From DATBVX01 sp963810775 (lineage in GTDB: Bacteria > Pseudomonadota > Gammaproteobacteria > Steroidobacterales > Steroidobacteraceae): 64,000 nt of DNA. The notes below the pieces were generated by a model. It was not told where the DNA came from. It did not search any database and saw only the letters and a program-made list of their open reading frames with translations. This document shows positions 26,539 through 34,600 of this stretch, one piece after another (positions within the stretch are counted from its first letter, which is position 1; each line of letters starts with the position of its first letter). The stretch covers positions 186,001 to 250,000 of the forward strand of contig CAWEOT010000025.1 of the NCBI GenBank assembly GCA_963810775.1, given 5' to 3'. Both the position numbers and the translations under genes were made by a program.

Positions 26539-27413
26539 ACCTGGTCGTGGGCGCAACTGGGATGGTCGGCACGGAAATCTGCCGACTGCTCGCATCAAGC
26601 GGCAAACCGGTCAAGGCCCTGGTAAGGGCCAAGTCCGATGCGGCCAAGGTGGAAAAACTGACGGGACTAGGCGTCGCCGTCACGCAGGGTGATCTGCGCG
26701 ATCGCAAGTCGCTCGATGTTGCATGCCAGGGTGTAGATGCCGTGATTGCGACGGCCTCGGCCATGCCGTTCGCATACACTCCAAATGACAATACGCTGCA
26801 CACTGCAGACCAGGATGGCTACCTGAACCTGATTGCGGCGGCGCGTGACGCAGGCGTCCAGCACCTCGTGTACACGTCCTTTCCGCGCATGACACCATCG
26901 TTTCCCTTGCAGCAAGCGAAGCGAATCGTGGAATCAGGCCTTCGTGGTAGCGGCCTCGCTTACACGATCTTGCAGCCCACCTATTTCATGGAAGTGTGGC
27001 TGAGTCCCGCGGTGGGCTTCGACTACGCCAATCGCAAAGCGGTGATTTACGGGACGGGTGATAACCCCATCAGCTGGATCTCATTCCTGGACGTCGCGCA
27101 GTTCGCTGTCGCGAGCCTGAGCCATCCAATCGCGCAGAACTCGGTGCTCGAGCTCGGCGGCCCCGCATCCATCTCTCCCAATGACGTGGTCAGGATCTTC
27201 GAGAATGTTGGCCGCAAGTCATTTGAGGTCACACATGTGCCCGTTGAGGCGTTGCAGGCAAACCTCGCAGCTGCCACAGATCCCGTGCAGAGCTCATTCG
27301 CTGGACTGATGCTCAACTACGCCAGCGCAACACCGATAGATATGAGTTCTGTTTTGAAAGCGTGCTCAATGAACTTGCGGACTGTTGAGGCCTACGCGCG
27401 CAGCGTCCTGTGA
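26535..27413 (+). CDS. NmrA-like atypical SDR NAD(P)-binding protein
   Basis: A 292-residue atypical short-chain dehydrogenase. The NAD(P) motif is VVGATGMVGTEICRLL (residues 3-18) and the segment VTQGDLRDRKSLDVACQGVD is characteristic. The TYF-V active-site region and C-terminal domain match NmrA/YtfG proteins, which often act as redox sensors or quinone reductases. The start ATG at 26535 overlaps the monooxygenase stop, with GGAGG ten bases upstream. Neighbours suggest a shared oxidative pathway. Confidence 0.82.
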   Translation: MNLVVGATGMVGTEICRLLASSGKPVKALVRAKSDAAKVEKLTGLGVAVTQGDLRDRKSLDVACQGVDAVIATASAMPFAYTPNDNTLHTADQDGYLNLIAAARDAGVQHLVYTSFPRMTPSFPLQQAKRIVESGLRGSGLAYTILQPTYFMEVWLSPAVGFDYANRKAVIYGTGDNPISWISFLDVAQFAVASLSHPIAQNSVLELGGPASISPNDVVRIFENVGRKSFEVTHVPVEALQANLAAATDPVQSSFAGLMLNYASATPIDMSSVLKACSMNLRTVEAYARSVL

Positions 27414-27454
27414 ACTCTTGGTCAGTGCGTCCGAACCAAGGTTGGGATCAGCGC

Positions 27455-29005
27455 CTACAGTGCCCCGAAGAATTTTGACGCTGCGGCGAGGCAGAACGGC
27501 GCGACCAGAGTCGTGTGATAAGCCTCGAGGACCGCAGCCGCGCCGCCATCCGTCGCACCCCCTGCGATGGCTGCTGCAGCAACAAGATCTTTCGCGAGCG
27601 CAAACTTCGACTTGAGATCGTCGTACGGGTCGCTGCCCGATGCGCTCGAGTCGATGTCCAGCACCGTAATCGGCGCTGAGGAGGGCGGGACCAATGCCCA
27701 GTAACCCTGCATCAACTGCGTGTTGAGCCAGAAGACAACCGGATCCGAATTGCCCCCGCACAAGAGTGTCGGTGCGGATGGCGTCCAGGTACGCAGATCA
27801 TTCTGTTTGAGCGCTTGACGCATAGGCAGACCGGGACTCACTGCCGGAACGCCCGTGGTTGTCGTTGGCCACCCGCCATCCGGATTGGCACGCTGGTCGG
27901 TCAGATAGCTCAAGCGGAAACTATTCGTAACCAGATTGTCGGTGCCGAAACCGAGTGCGAACACAGGAGCGAGATTGGCCGGCTGCGTGGCCGGGGTGAT
28001 ATCGGCAAACGTCGCATCAGGAGGTGTGGAACTGAACAACGCCGAGCTGGGGAGCTTGCCTTGTGCGACCAGATCACCTCGCGATGACAAGCTCGGCAGC
28101 AAGCTCTCGATGCCATCCACGTACCGCGACTCGAAGACATCGGCGGGATTGGAATAAATGTTTCCGTACGCTTTTTGATACGCCGTCGCCAGCATTGTCC
28201 AGTACACCGGCGCGCCGCCATTGACCTGGCCGTTGAAGACGGCGTCAACGAACGCAGCCATGGTGTAGGGGCCGGACAACGGAGCCGATGCTGTGACGGT
28301 CATTCCCAAAGTCTGCATGGCCCGTTGCGTTGCCATAGCGACGTAGCCGCCCTGTGAGTAGCCCGTAATGAACAGCCGCCCGCTGTCTGTGGTCGTCGCT
28401 GCCGCCGCCACTGGCAATGCGCTGCGTGCTGCGGTCAGCGCATCGATCATGTCCTTGGATTGCTGATCAGCGATGAGGTACGGATGATAGGGGAGCGTTG
28501 ACGTGTCGTAGCCGGCGTAGTTGGAAGCAACGACGATGTACCCCTGAGACGCGAAGAACGCTGCCAGAACGATCCCCTCTGCGTTTTGCTCATTCTCGAC
28601 ATTCGAAATGTCGTAGCTGCGATCGGTTGTGGTGCCATGCGCGTATAGGAGGATCGGACGGGCACCGCTGCACTTGGGATCGCCACCCGTGGGCACCATC
28701 AGTGCACCGGACGCGTCAGTTGCTTCGTTGGCACCGCCCACCGTCGTGTAGCGCATGTGGTAAACGGCGATATCGCACACCGGCGTCCCGCCCAGTGCGA
28801 GCAGTTGCTGATTTGCCTCCGTGCCCAACTGCAGCAAGAGCGCGGCAGCGGTAAATACGCCGCGTGACTCAGGCGGGGTTTGCAGTAACGTCCCGCGCGG
28901 CGGCGGCCCCGCGCCAGTGGAATTGTCCGAATCCTTGCTGTCACTACAAGCAGCAAGAACCAGCGTGCAAAGCACGCCAAGTGTTAACGTCCTGAACAGG
29001 TTCAT
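27455..29005 (-). CDS. Secreted alpha/beta-hydrolase lipoprotein (lipase-like)
   Basis: A 516-residue lipoprotein. The signal peptide MNLFRTLTLGVLCTLVLAAC has a lipobox whose Cys20 is the acylation site. A Ser/Gly-rich linker precedes an alpha/beta-hydrolase domain with nucleophile elbow GYSQGG, oxyanion region YAHGTTTDR and an extended insertion. It is probably an outer-membrane-attached or surface lipase/esterase. The start at 29005 is chosen over 29113 because AAGGGA lies six bases upstream and the lipoprotein signal then begins the protein. Confidence 0.86.
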   Translation of the reverse strand: MNLFRTLTLGVLCTLVLAACSDSKDSDNSTGAGPPPRGTLLQTPPESRGVFTAAALLLQLGTEANQQLLALGGTPVCDIAVYHMRYTTVGGANEATDASGALMVPTGGDPKCSGARPILLYAHGTTTDRSYDISNVENEQNAEGIVLAAFFASQGYIVVASNYAGYDTSTLPYHPYLIADQQSKDMIDALTAARSALPVAAAATTTDSGRLFITGYSQGGYVAMATQRAMQTLGMTVTASAPLSGPYTMAAFVDAVFNGQVNGGAPVYWTMLATAYQKAYGNIYSNPADVFESRYVDGIESLLPSLSSRGDLVAQGKLPSSALFSSTPPDATFADITPATQPANLAPVFALGFGTDNLVTNSFRLSYLTDQRANPDGGWPTTTTGVPAVSPGLPMRQALKQNDLRTWTPSAPTLLCGGNSDPVVFWLNTQLMQGYWALVPPSSAPITVLDIDSSASGSDPYDDLKSKFALAKDLVAAAAIAGGATDGGAAAVLEAYHTTLVAPFCLAAASKFFGAL

Positions 29006-29187
29006 GTATTCCCTTGATGTGCGTAACGACTGGCGACCAGCAGGCAAGCAAGCAGAGCAAATACCTCCTGCGGTCAGATTCAGGGAACTTAGAGCATAGC
29101 GGGCCCGAGGCATGTAGGCGCAAAGCCGATTCGAGCGTGGGTTTCAACGGGCCCACGCGCGTTACGCGTGCAGGTGGCTGGACGCGA

Positions 29188-29664
29188 CTAAAGCCCGAGA
29201 TCCGATAGTCCCGGATGATCGTCCGGTCGACGCCCTGCGGGCCAATGGTACTTGCGCTCTGATTCCTTGATCGGCAAGTCGTTGATGCTAGCGATGCGCC
29301 GGGCCATGTATCCACCTGCATCGAACTCCCAGTTCTCGTTGCCATAGGAGCGAAACCATTGCCTGCTGTCATCGTGCCATTCGTACGCGAATCGCACGGC
29401 GATGCGGTTTTCATGAAACGCCCACAGCTCCTTGATCAGCCGGTAGTCGAGCTCGCGTGCCCACTTGCGCGTGAGGAACTCGACGATGGCTTCGCGGCCG
29501 CGGAAAAACTCGGCCCGATTGCGCCACACGCTGTCAGGCGTGTATGCGAGCGCGACCTTGTGCGGATCACGCCCGTTCCAGGCGTCTTCGGCCAGTCGAA
29601 CTTTGCGAACGGCGGCCTCCCGATCGAAGGGCGGCAGCGGCGGGCGCGGATTTTCGGGTGCCAT
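29188..29664 (-). CDS. DUF1348 (SnoaL-like) protein
   Basis: A 158-residue NTF2-like protein of DUF1348. Typical stretches are AEDAWNGRDPHKVALAYTPD, WRNRAEFFRGREAIVEFLTR and QWFRSYGNENWEFDAGGYMA. No enzyme activity is established for the family. It lies just downstream of the YdjM-like gene, with about 15 bases between them, and may be cotranscribed with it. Confidence 0.85.
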   Translation of the reverse strand: MAPENPRPPLPPFDREAAVRKVRLAEDAWNGRDPHKVALAYTPDSVWRNRAEFFRGREAIVEFLTRKWARELDYRLIKELWAFHENRIAVRFAYEWHDDSRQWFRSYGNENWEFDAGGYMARRIASINDLPIKESERKYHWPAGRRPDDHPGLSDLGL

Positions 29665-29679
29665 GGCTCAACCACTCCT

Positions 29680-30351
29680 TCAAGGACCAGACGAATCCCG
29701 GTTGCGAGCGGTGCGATGGCGATCCACCCACCACGCCCACAGGATCAGCAACCATACGCCTTGAGCAAACCACGCCAATGCTCGCGGGCTCGGCGGCGGC
29801 GCGGACCAGGGGACGGAAGCCCACATCAGGGCTGAAAAGATCAGGAAGGTCCACAAGCCGATCGAGCCGATGCGATCGGTTGCACGCGTCGTGCGGACGT
29901 AGATCGAAATGCCGAGGAGAAAGATCAGCCCTTCGACGATCAAGGTCGCGGATATCGAGTTCCACAGCCCAAGACCGAGCTTCGGCGAATCGCCGGGCCA
30001 GAGCGGCATGTCCGGCACATGTGAAACCACATCGAGCACCCAATGGCTCACGACAACTGCCGCGATGAGGAACGCGATGCCACTGGAGCGGCCACGCCAA
30101 CGCGCAATGGCCACTGCGCACAGTCCCCACACGCATGCCATCAGCAGGCTATGCGACCAAGGATAGGAGTCGAACACCAGTGGATTGACCGCAGTCGCAC
30201 CGCGCACGATTCTCACGTGCTCGATGCCAAGAAGCAGAAAGTTGGGCCAGAGAATGTCAAGTCCGAGAGCGGCGGCCAGCAGCCAGCCCAGGGAGACATC
30301 AGGAGCTTTGCTCTTCGCCGCGAGTGCTACGGCAGTGTGTCCGACGAACAT
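29680..30351 (-). CDS. YdjM-like membrane-bound metal-dependent hydrolase family protein
   Basis: A 223-residue multi-pass membrane protein. It begins MFVGHTAVALAAKSKAP and has YPWSHSLLMAC and SHWVLDVVSHVPDMP, the His/Asp-rich motifs of the family, then several hydrophobic helices. The enzymatic substrate is unknown. The start at 30351 has GGAG eight bases upstream and gives a family-typical N-terminus. Confidence 0.75.
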   Translation of the reverse strand: MFVGHTAVALAAKSKAPDVSLGWLLAAALGLDILWPNFLLLGIEHVRIVRGATAVNPLVFDSYPWSHSLLMACVWGLCAVAIARWRGRSSGIAFLIAAVVVSHWVLDVVSHVPDMPLWPGDSPKLGLGLWNSISATLIVEGLIFLLGISIYVRTTRATDRIGSIGLWTFLIFSALMWASVPWSAPPPSPRALAWFAQGVWLLILWAWWVDRHRTARNRDSSGP

Positions 30352-30373
30352 GAAGCTGCTCCGCAAGCACCTG

Positions 30374-30775
30374 CTACGAGGCGTCACGCACGCCGCGATA
30401 TTGCGGCAGGCCGTCGCTCAGCTCGATCCAGGGCAGTTTGCCAGCCGTGAACACGTGATCCTCCGGCGGCACTTCCGCCGGAGCGTCGAGGCTACAAGTC
30501 GTGACGTCGATTTCGACGTCGCTATCGGAACGCGCGAAGGTCAGCGCCGTTCCGCAGTCACGACAAAAGGCGCGTGTGACACCCGGGCTCGACTCAAAAG
30601 CGCCCGGCTGCCCGCTCAGCCAGTGGAAGTTTCCCTGCGCCACGGTAAACCACGTCACGAACGGCGCGCCGCTGGTGCGCCTGCAAATCGAGCAATGGCA
30701 GTTGGTGCGATTGAAGAGCTCCCCCTTCACCTCGTACCGAACCCGCCCGCAGAAGCAACCGCCTTGCAGCATCAT
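30374..30775 (-). CDS. GFA-family (glutathione-dependent formaldehyde-activating-like) protein
   Basis: A 133-residue GFA-domain protein with zinc-binding cysteines in LQGGCFCGRVRYEVKG, TNCHCSICRR and AFCRDCGTAL. The family binds zinc; only a few members are shown to activate formaldehyde with glutathione, so function is inferred. It overlaps the MAPEG gene (ATGATGA), so it is translationally coupled to it. A second GFA gene lies on the far side of MAPEG. Confidence 0.83.
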   Translation of the reverse strand: MMLQGGCFCGRVRYEVKGELFNRTNCHCSICRRTSGAPFVTWFTVAQGNFHWLSGQPGAFESSPGVTRAFCRDCGTALTFARSDSDVEIDVTTCSLDAPAEVPPEDHVFTAGKLPWIELSDGLPQYRGVRDAS

Positions 30776-31188
30776 GACAGGAGCCTGACCGCGAAGACTG
30801 CCCACATGGCCCACAGCACGATCGAGCTTGCGGCATACACGGTGAAGCGATGCAGCACCTGGTTGTAAGTGCAATGGATGAAGCTGTGAAGCGCGCGAAG
30901 CGCGACATACGCCCACGCGGCGGTTGCGAATCCCTGGCTCGCCTCGCCGGTCACCAGCAGCAGCACCACCAATACATAGAATAGAACCGGCAGTTCAAAC
31001 AGATTCATGAGGTTGTCGGACGGAGCCGAGACCGCTGCCAGACTTTTTGCGCCCAGAGCGCGCGTTGCGACGCTTTGCGGATCGATGCTGTGGACGCGGA
31101 TGAAAGTCAGGCGCTTGAAATACATGTAGCACCACACCATGAAGGTGAGTGCGACCATCGCCAGAGCTGGCTGAATGATTGTCGTCAT
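30772..31188 (-). CDS. MAPEG-family membrane protein
   Basis: A 138-residue integral membrane protein of about four helices. SDNLMNLFELPVLFYVLVVLLL and LRALHSFIHCTYNQVLHRF match the MAPEG signature of eicosanoid/glutathione transferases. It probably uses glutathione. It sits between two GFA genes on the same strand. Confidence 0.85.
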   Translation of the reverse strand: MTTIIQPALAMVALTFMVWCYMYFKRLTFIRVHSIDPQSVATRALGAKSLAAVSAPSDNLMNLFELPVLFYVLVVLLLVTGEASQGFATAAWAYVALRALHSFIHCTYNQVLHRFTVYAASSIVLWAMWAVFAVRLLS

Positions 31189-31227
31189 TGTCAGACCTCG
31201 GGTGGGGTGGTGATGGGACCCGAATCG

Positions 31228-31575
31228 CTAAGCGCTGCGCCCGTCGTAAGGCACAACTTTCAACGTCCCCAGGTCCAAGCCGTCCAGGCAGCGGACATTT
31301 ACGGCAGCCATGGGCGCGCCTTTGCTGTCAGCGCCTGTGCCGAACGGCGCGCAACCGCAATTAGGGCAAAAATGGTGCTTGATGCGATGCTTGTTGAAGG
31401 TGTACGTAGCAAGATCCGCCTCGGGAGTGCCGAGGCGCAGCTTGTCGCGTGGTGCGAACCACAGCAGGTAACCTCTCTTGCTGCAGATCGAGCAGTTGCA
31501 CTGGATGACCTGCCCGATCTCCCCTTCAACGTCGAACGCGATACGCCCGCAATGACACCCACCGTGGTAGTTCAT
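31228..31575 (-). CDS. GFA-family zinc protein, second copy
   Basis: A 115-residue GFA protein: GGCHCGRIAFDVEG, CNCSICSKRGYLLWF and FCPNCGCAPF carry the zinc cysteines. It differs clearly from the GFA copy at 30374, so it is a paralogue and not a recent duplicate. It is divergent from the tandem UvrA gene, with 80 bases between starts. Confidence 0.83.
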   Translation of the reverse strand: MNYHGGCHCGRIAFDVEGEIGQVIQCNCSICSKRGYLLWFAPRDKLRLGTPEADLATYTFNKHRIKHHFCPNCGCAPFGTGADSKGAPMAAVNVRCLDGLDLGTLKVVPYDGRSA

Positions 31576-31655
31576 GATCCTCTCTCCTGTCCTCGTCTCT
31601 GGTACAGTTTCCACCTTTCCCTTTTCCATTAAAACCCACGAGCGCCACCTTGACG

Positions 31656-34600
31656 ATGGCCTGTACAGCGCCTGTCCGCGCAGCAGACGGTGATCCCGCC
31701 CGTTACGACACTGGCGACACCCGCGTCGCGTCCGCTCCCTCGGTCGATGCGATCGAGATCCACGGCGCGCGCCAGAACAATCTCAAGAACCTGACGCTCA
31801 GCATCCCGCTGAACGAGCTCATCGTCGTCACCGGCGTTTCAGGCTCGGGCAAGTCATCGCTGGTCTTCGACACCCTCTACGCCGAAGGCCAGCGTCGCTA
31901 CGTGCAGACTTTTTCGCCCTACGCGCGCCAGTTCCTCGATCGCATGGACAAGCCGCAGGTGGATCGCATCGAAGGAATCCTGCCCGCGATTGCGATCGAT
32001 CAGACCAACCCGGTGCGCACTTCGCGCTCCACGGTCGGTACGATGACGGAGCTCAACGATCACCTGAAACTGCTGTTCGCGCGCGCGGCGCAGCTTTTTT
32101 GCCGTAACTGCGGCAATGCCGTACGCCGCGATACCCCGGACAACATCTACGCAGCAATCCTCGAGCGCGCTGCAGGCGCCGGCGATCCACGCGTGCTGAT
32201 CACCTTTCCCGTCACGGTGCCAAAGAACTTCACCGAATCTGAAGTGAAGTCGCTGTTGGAGAAGCAAGGCTACACGCGCATTCACGCGCGCAAGGGTGCG
32301 ACGCTCGAGGTCATCCAGGACCGCCTGCGTCTCGGTGGGGCGGAACGCGCGCGCGTGCTCGATGCGATCGAGGCGGCGCTGCGGGTAGGACGCGGTCGTT
32401 TGTGCGTCTACATTGCGGAGGCCGCCACGGCGGGCGAAACGCCGTTCGGGGACGCGTGGAGATTTTCGAGTGAGCTGCACTGCGCGGATTGCGACATCAA
32501 CTACCAGAATCCGGCACCGCATATCTTTTCGTTCAATTCGCCCCTCGGTGCCTGCGAGGAGTGCCGCGGATTCGGCCGCACCATCGGAATTGACTATGGT
32601 CTGGTCATCCCGGATGAGTCGAAGTCCCTCAAGGGTGGCGCGATCCGGCCCTGGCAGACTCCGTCGTACGAGGAGTGCCAGGACGATCTGTTGAAGTTTG
32701 CGCGCAAGCGCGGCATCCCGATCGAGAGGCCATGGCGCGAGCTCACCGATGAGCAACGACGCTGGGTCATCGACGGCGAGGGCCCGTGGAACAAGAAGGT
32801 CTGGTATGGCGCGAAGCGTTTCTTCGCCTGGCTCGAGTCGCGCAGCTACAAGATGCACATCCGCGTGCTGCTGTCGAAGTATCGGGCCTACACGCCTTGC
32901 ACGGAGTGCAATGGGGCCCGGCTGCGCCCGGAAGCGCTGCTGTGGCGGCTGGGTTCCGCTGCCGATTCCCAGGCCGTGCGGACGGCAGCGCAGCGTTTTC
33001 GCCCTGAGGGCGTGAAGTGGACGCCGGCAGCGTTCGCGGCGTTGCCAGGACTTACGCTTCACGATGTGATGCTGCTGTCGATCGATCGCTGCCGCGACTT
33101 CTTTGCGCGCCTGCAGCTCCCTGCCCCCCTGGATGAGGCTACCGACCTCTTGCTCGATGGCATCCGTACCAGGCTTGGGTTTCTGTGCGATGTCGGTCTG
33201 GGATATCTCACGCTCGACCGCCAGTCGCGCACGCTCTCGGGGGGCGAAGTTCAGCGCATCAACCTGACGACTGCGCTCGGCACCTCGCTCGTCAATACGC
33301 TGTTCGTGCTCGATGAGCCCTCGATCGGCCTGCACCCGCGCGACATGGGACGGGTGATCGAGGTGATGCGGCGGCTGCGCGATGCCGGCAATTCTCTCGT
33401 CGTCGTCGAGCACGATCCACAGGTGATACTCGCCGCGGATCGCATTCTCGATCTCGGCCCAGGTCCTGGTGAACACGGTGGCGAGATCGTCTACTTCGGG
33501 CCGGCTGCAGAAATTGCCTCGGCGCCGCACTCGCTCACCGCCGCATATCTGACCGGGCGCAAGCATGCAGTCGAAGAGCGGCACTTTCGGGCGGTTACAT
33601 CGCGCACGCCGGCGCTGCGACTCACGGGAGCGGCCGAGCACAACCTCAAGAGCATCGATGTGAGCTTCCCGCTGCAGCGGCTCGTTTGCGTCACCGGCGT
33701 GTCGGGGTCCGGAAAGTCGACACTGGTGCACGATGTGCTGTACGCGGCGCTGCGCAAGGCGCACGGCAAACCGACGGAAGTGCCGGGCGAGTTCGCGACG
33801 CTGTGCGGCCACGAGCAGGTGGGCGACATCGTGCTGGTCGATCAGTCGCCGATCGGACGCACGACGCGTTCCAATCCCGCAAGTTACGTCGGTGCATTCG
33901 ATCCGATCCGCGCACTCTTCGCGCGCGAGCCGCTTGCGAAGCAGCGCCGCTATGCCGCAGGCACTTTCAGTTTCAATTCGGGCACCGGGCGCTGTCCCAC
34001 CTGTAGCGGCAATGGTTTCGAGCACGTCGAAATGCAATTTCTGTCCGACGTGTACCTGCGTTGTCCGGACTGTGATGGGCGGCGCTACCGGGATGAAACG
34101 CTCGAAGTGACGATCACGGGTGCAGATGGACGCGCGCTCGACATTTCTGCGGTCCTGGCACTTACGGTGAGCGAGGCAATCGGGTTCTTTGCGCAATGTG
34201 ATGCCGTGCTCGCGCGACTGCAGCCGCTGCGCGAGGTCGGACTCGAGTACCTGCGGCTCGGTCAACCGGTGCCGACGCTTTCGGGCGGCGAGGCGCAACG
34301 CCTCAAACTCGCGGGCCACCTTGCAGAAGCCGCGACGCGCAAGCGCGATTCACAGACGGGCAAGTTGCTGCTCTTCGATGAGCCGACCACCGGTCTGCAC
34401 TTTGACGACATTGCGAAACTCCTGCGCGCCTTTCGCACGCTGGTAGCCGCCGGTCATTCGCTCATCGTCATCGAGCACAACCTCGATGTGATTCGCGCGG
34501 CCGACTGGATCATCGACCTGGGACCGGAAGGCGGGGACGCGGGCGGCGAACTCGTGTGCATCGGATCTCCGGATGAGGTGAAGCGTTGCGCGACTTCTCA

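Noticed and set aside
27417..27440. CTTGGT/ACCAAG inverted repeat between the NmrA gene and the lipase-like gene
   Set aside because: Only six pairs with a twelve-base loop and no T-run; too weak to call a terminator.
31576..31655. Possible LexA box in the gap upstream of the tandem UvrA
   Set aside because: No CTGT-N8-ACAG site or other known LexA pattern is present; SOS control is not supported by sequence.
31854..34319. 821-residue open frame antisense to the first UvrA unit
   Set aside because: High-GC coding DNA commonly leaves long open antisense frames. Its sequence shows no family motif and it mirrors the UvrA codon pattern. Several other long antisense frames (for example 34350-35672 and 38959-39732) are rejected for the same reason.
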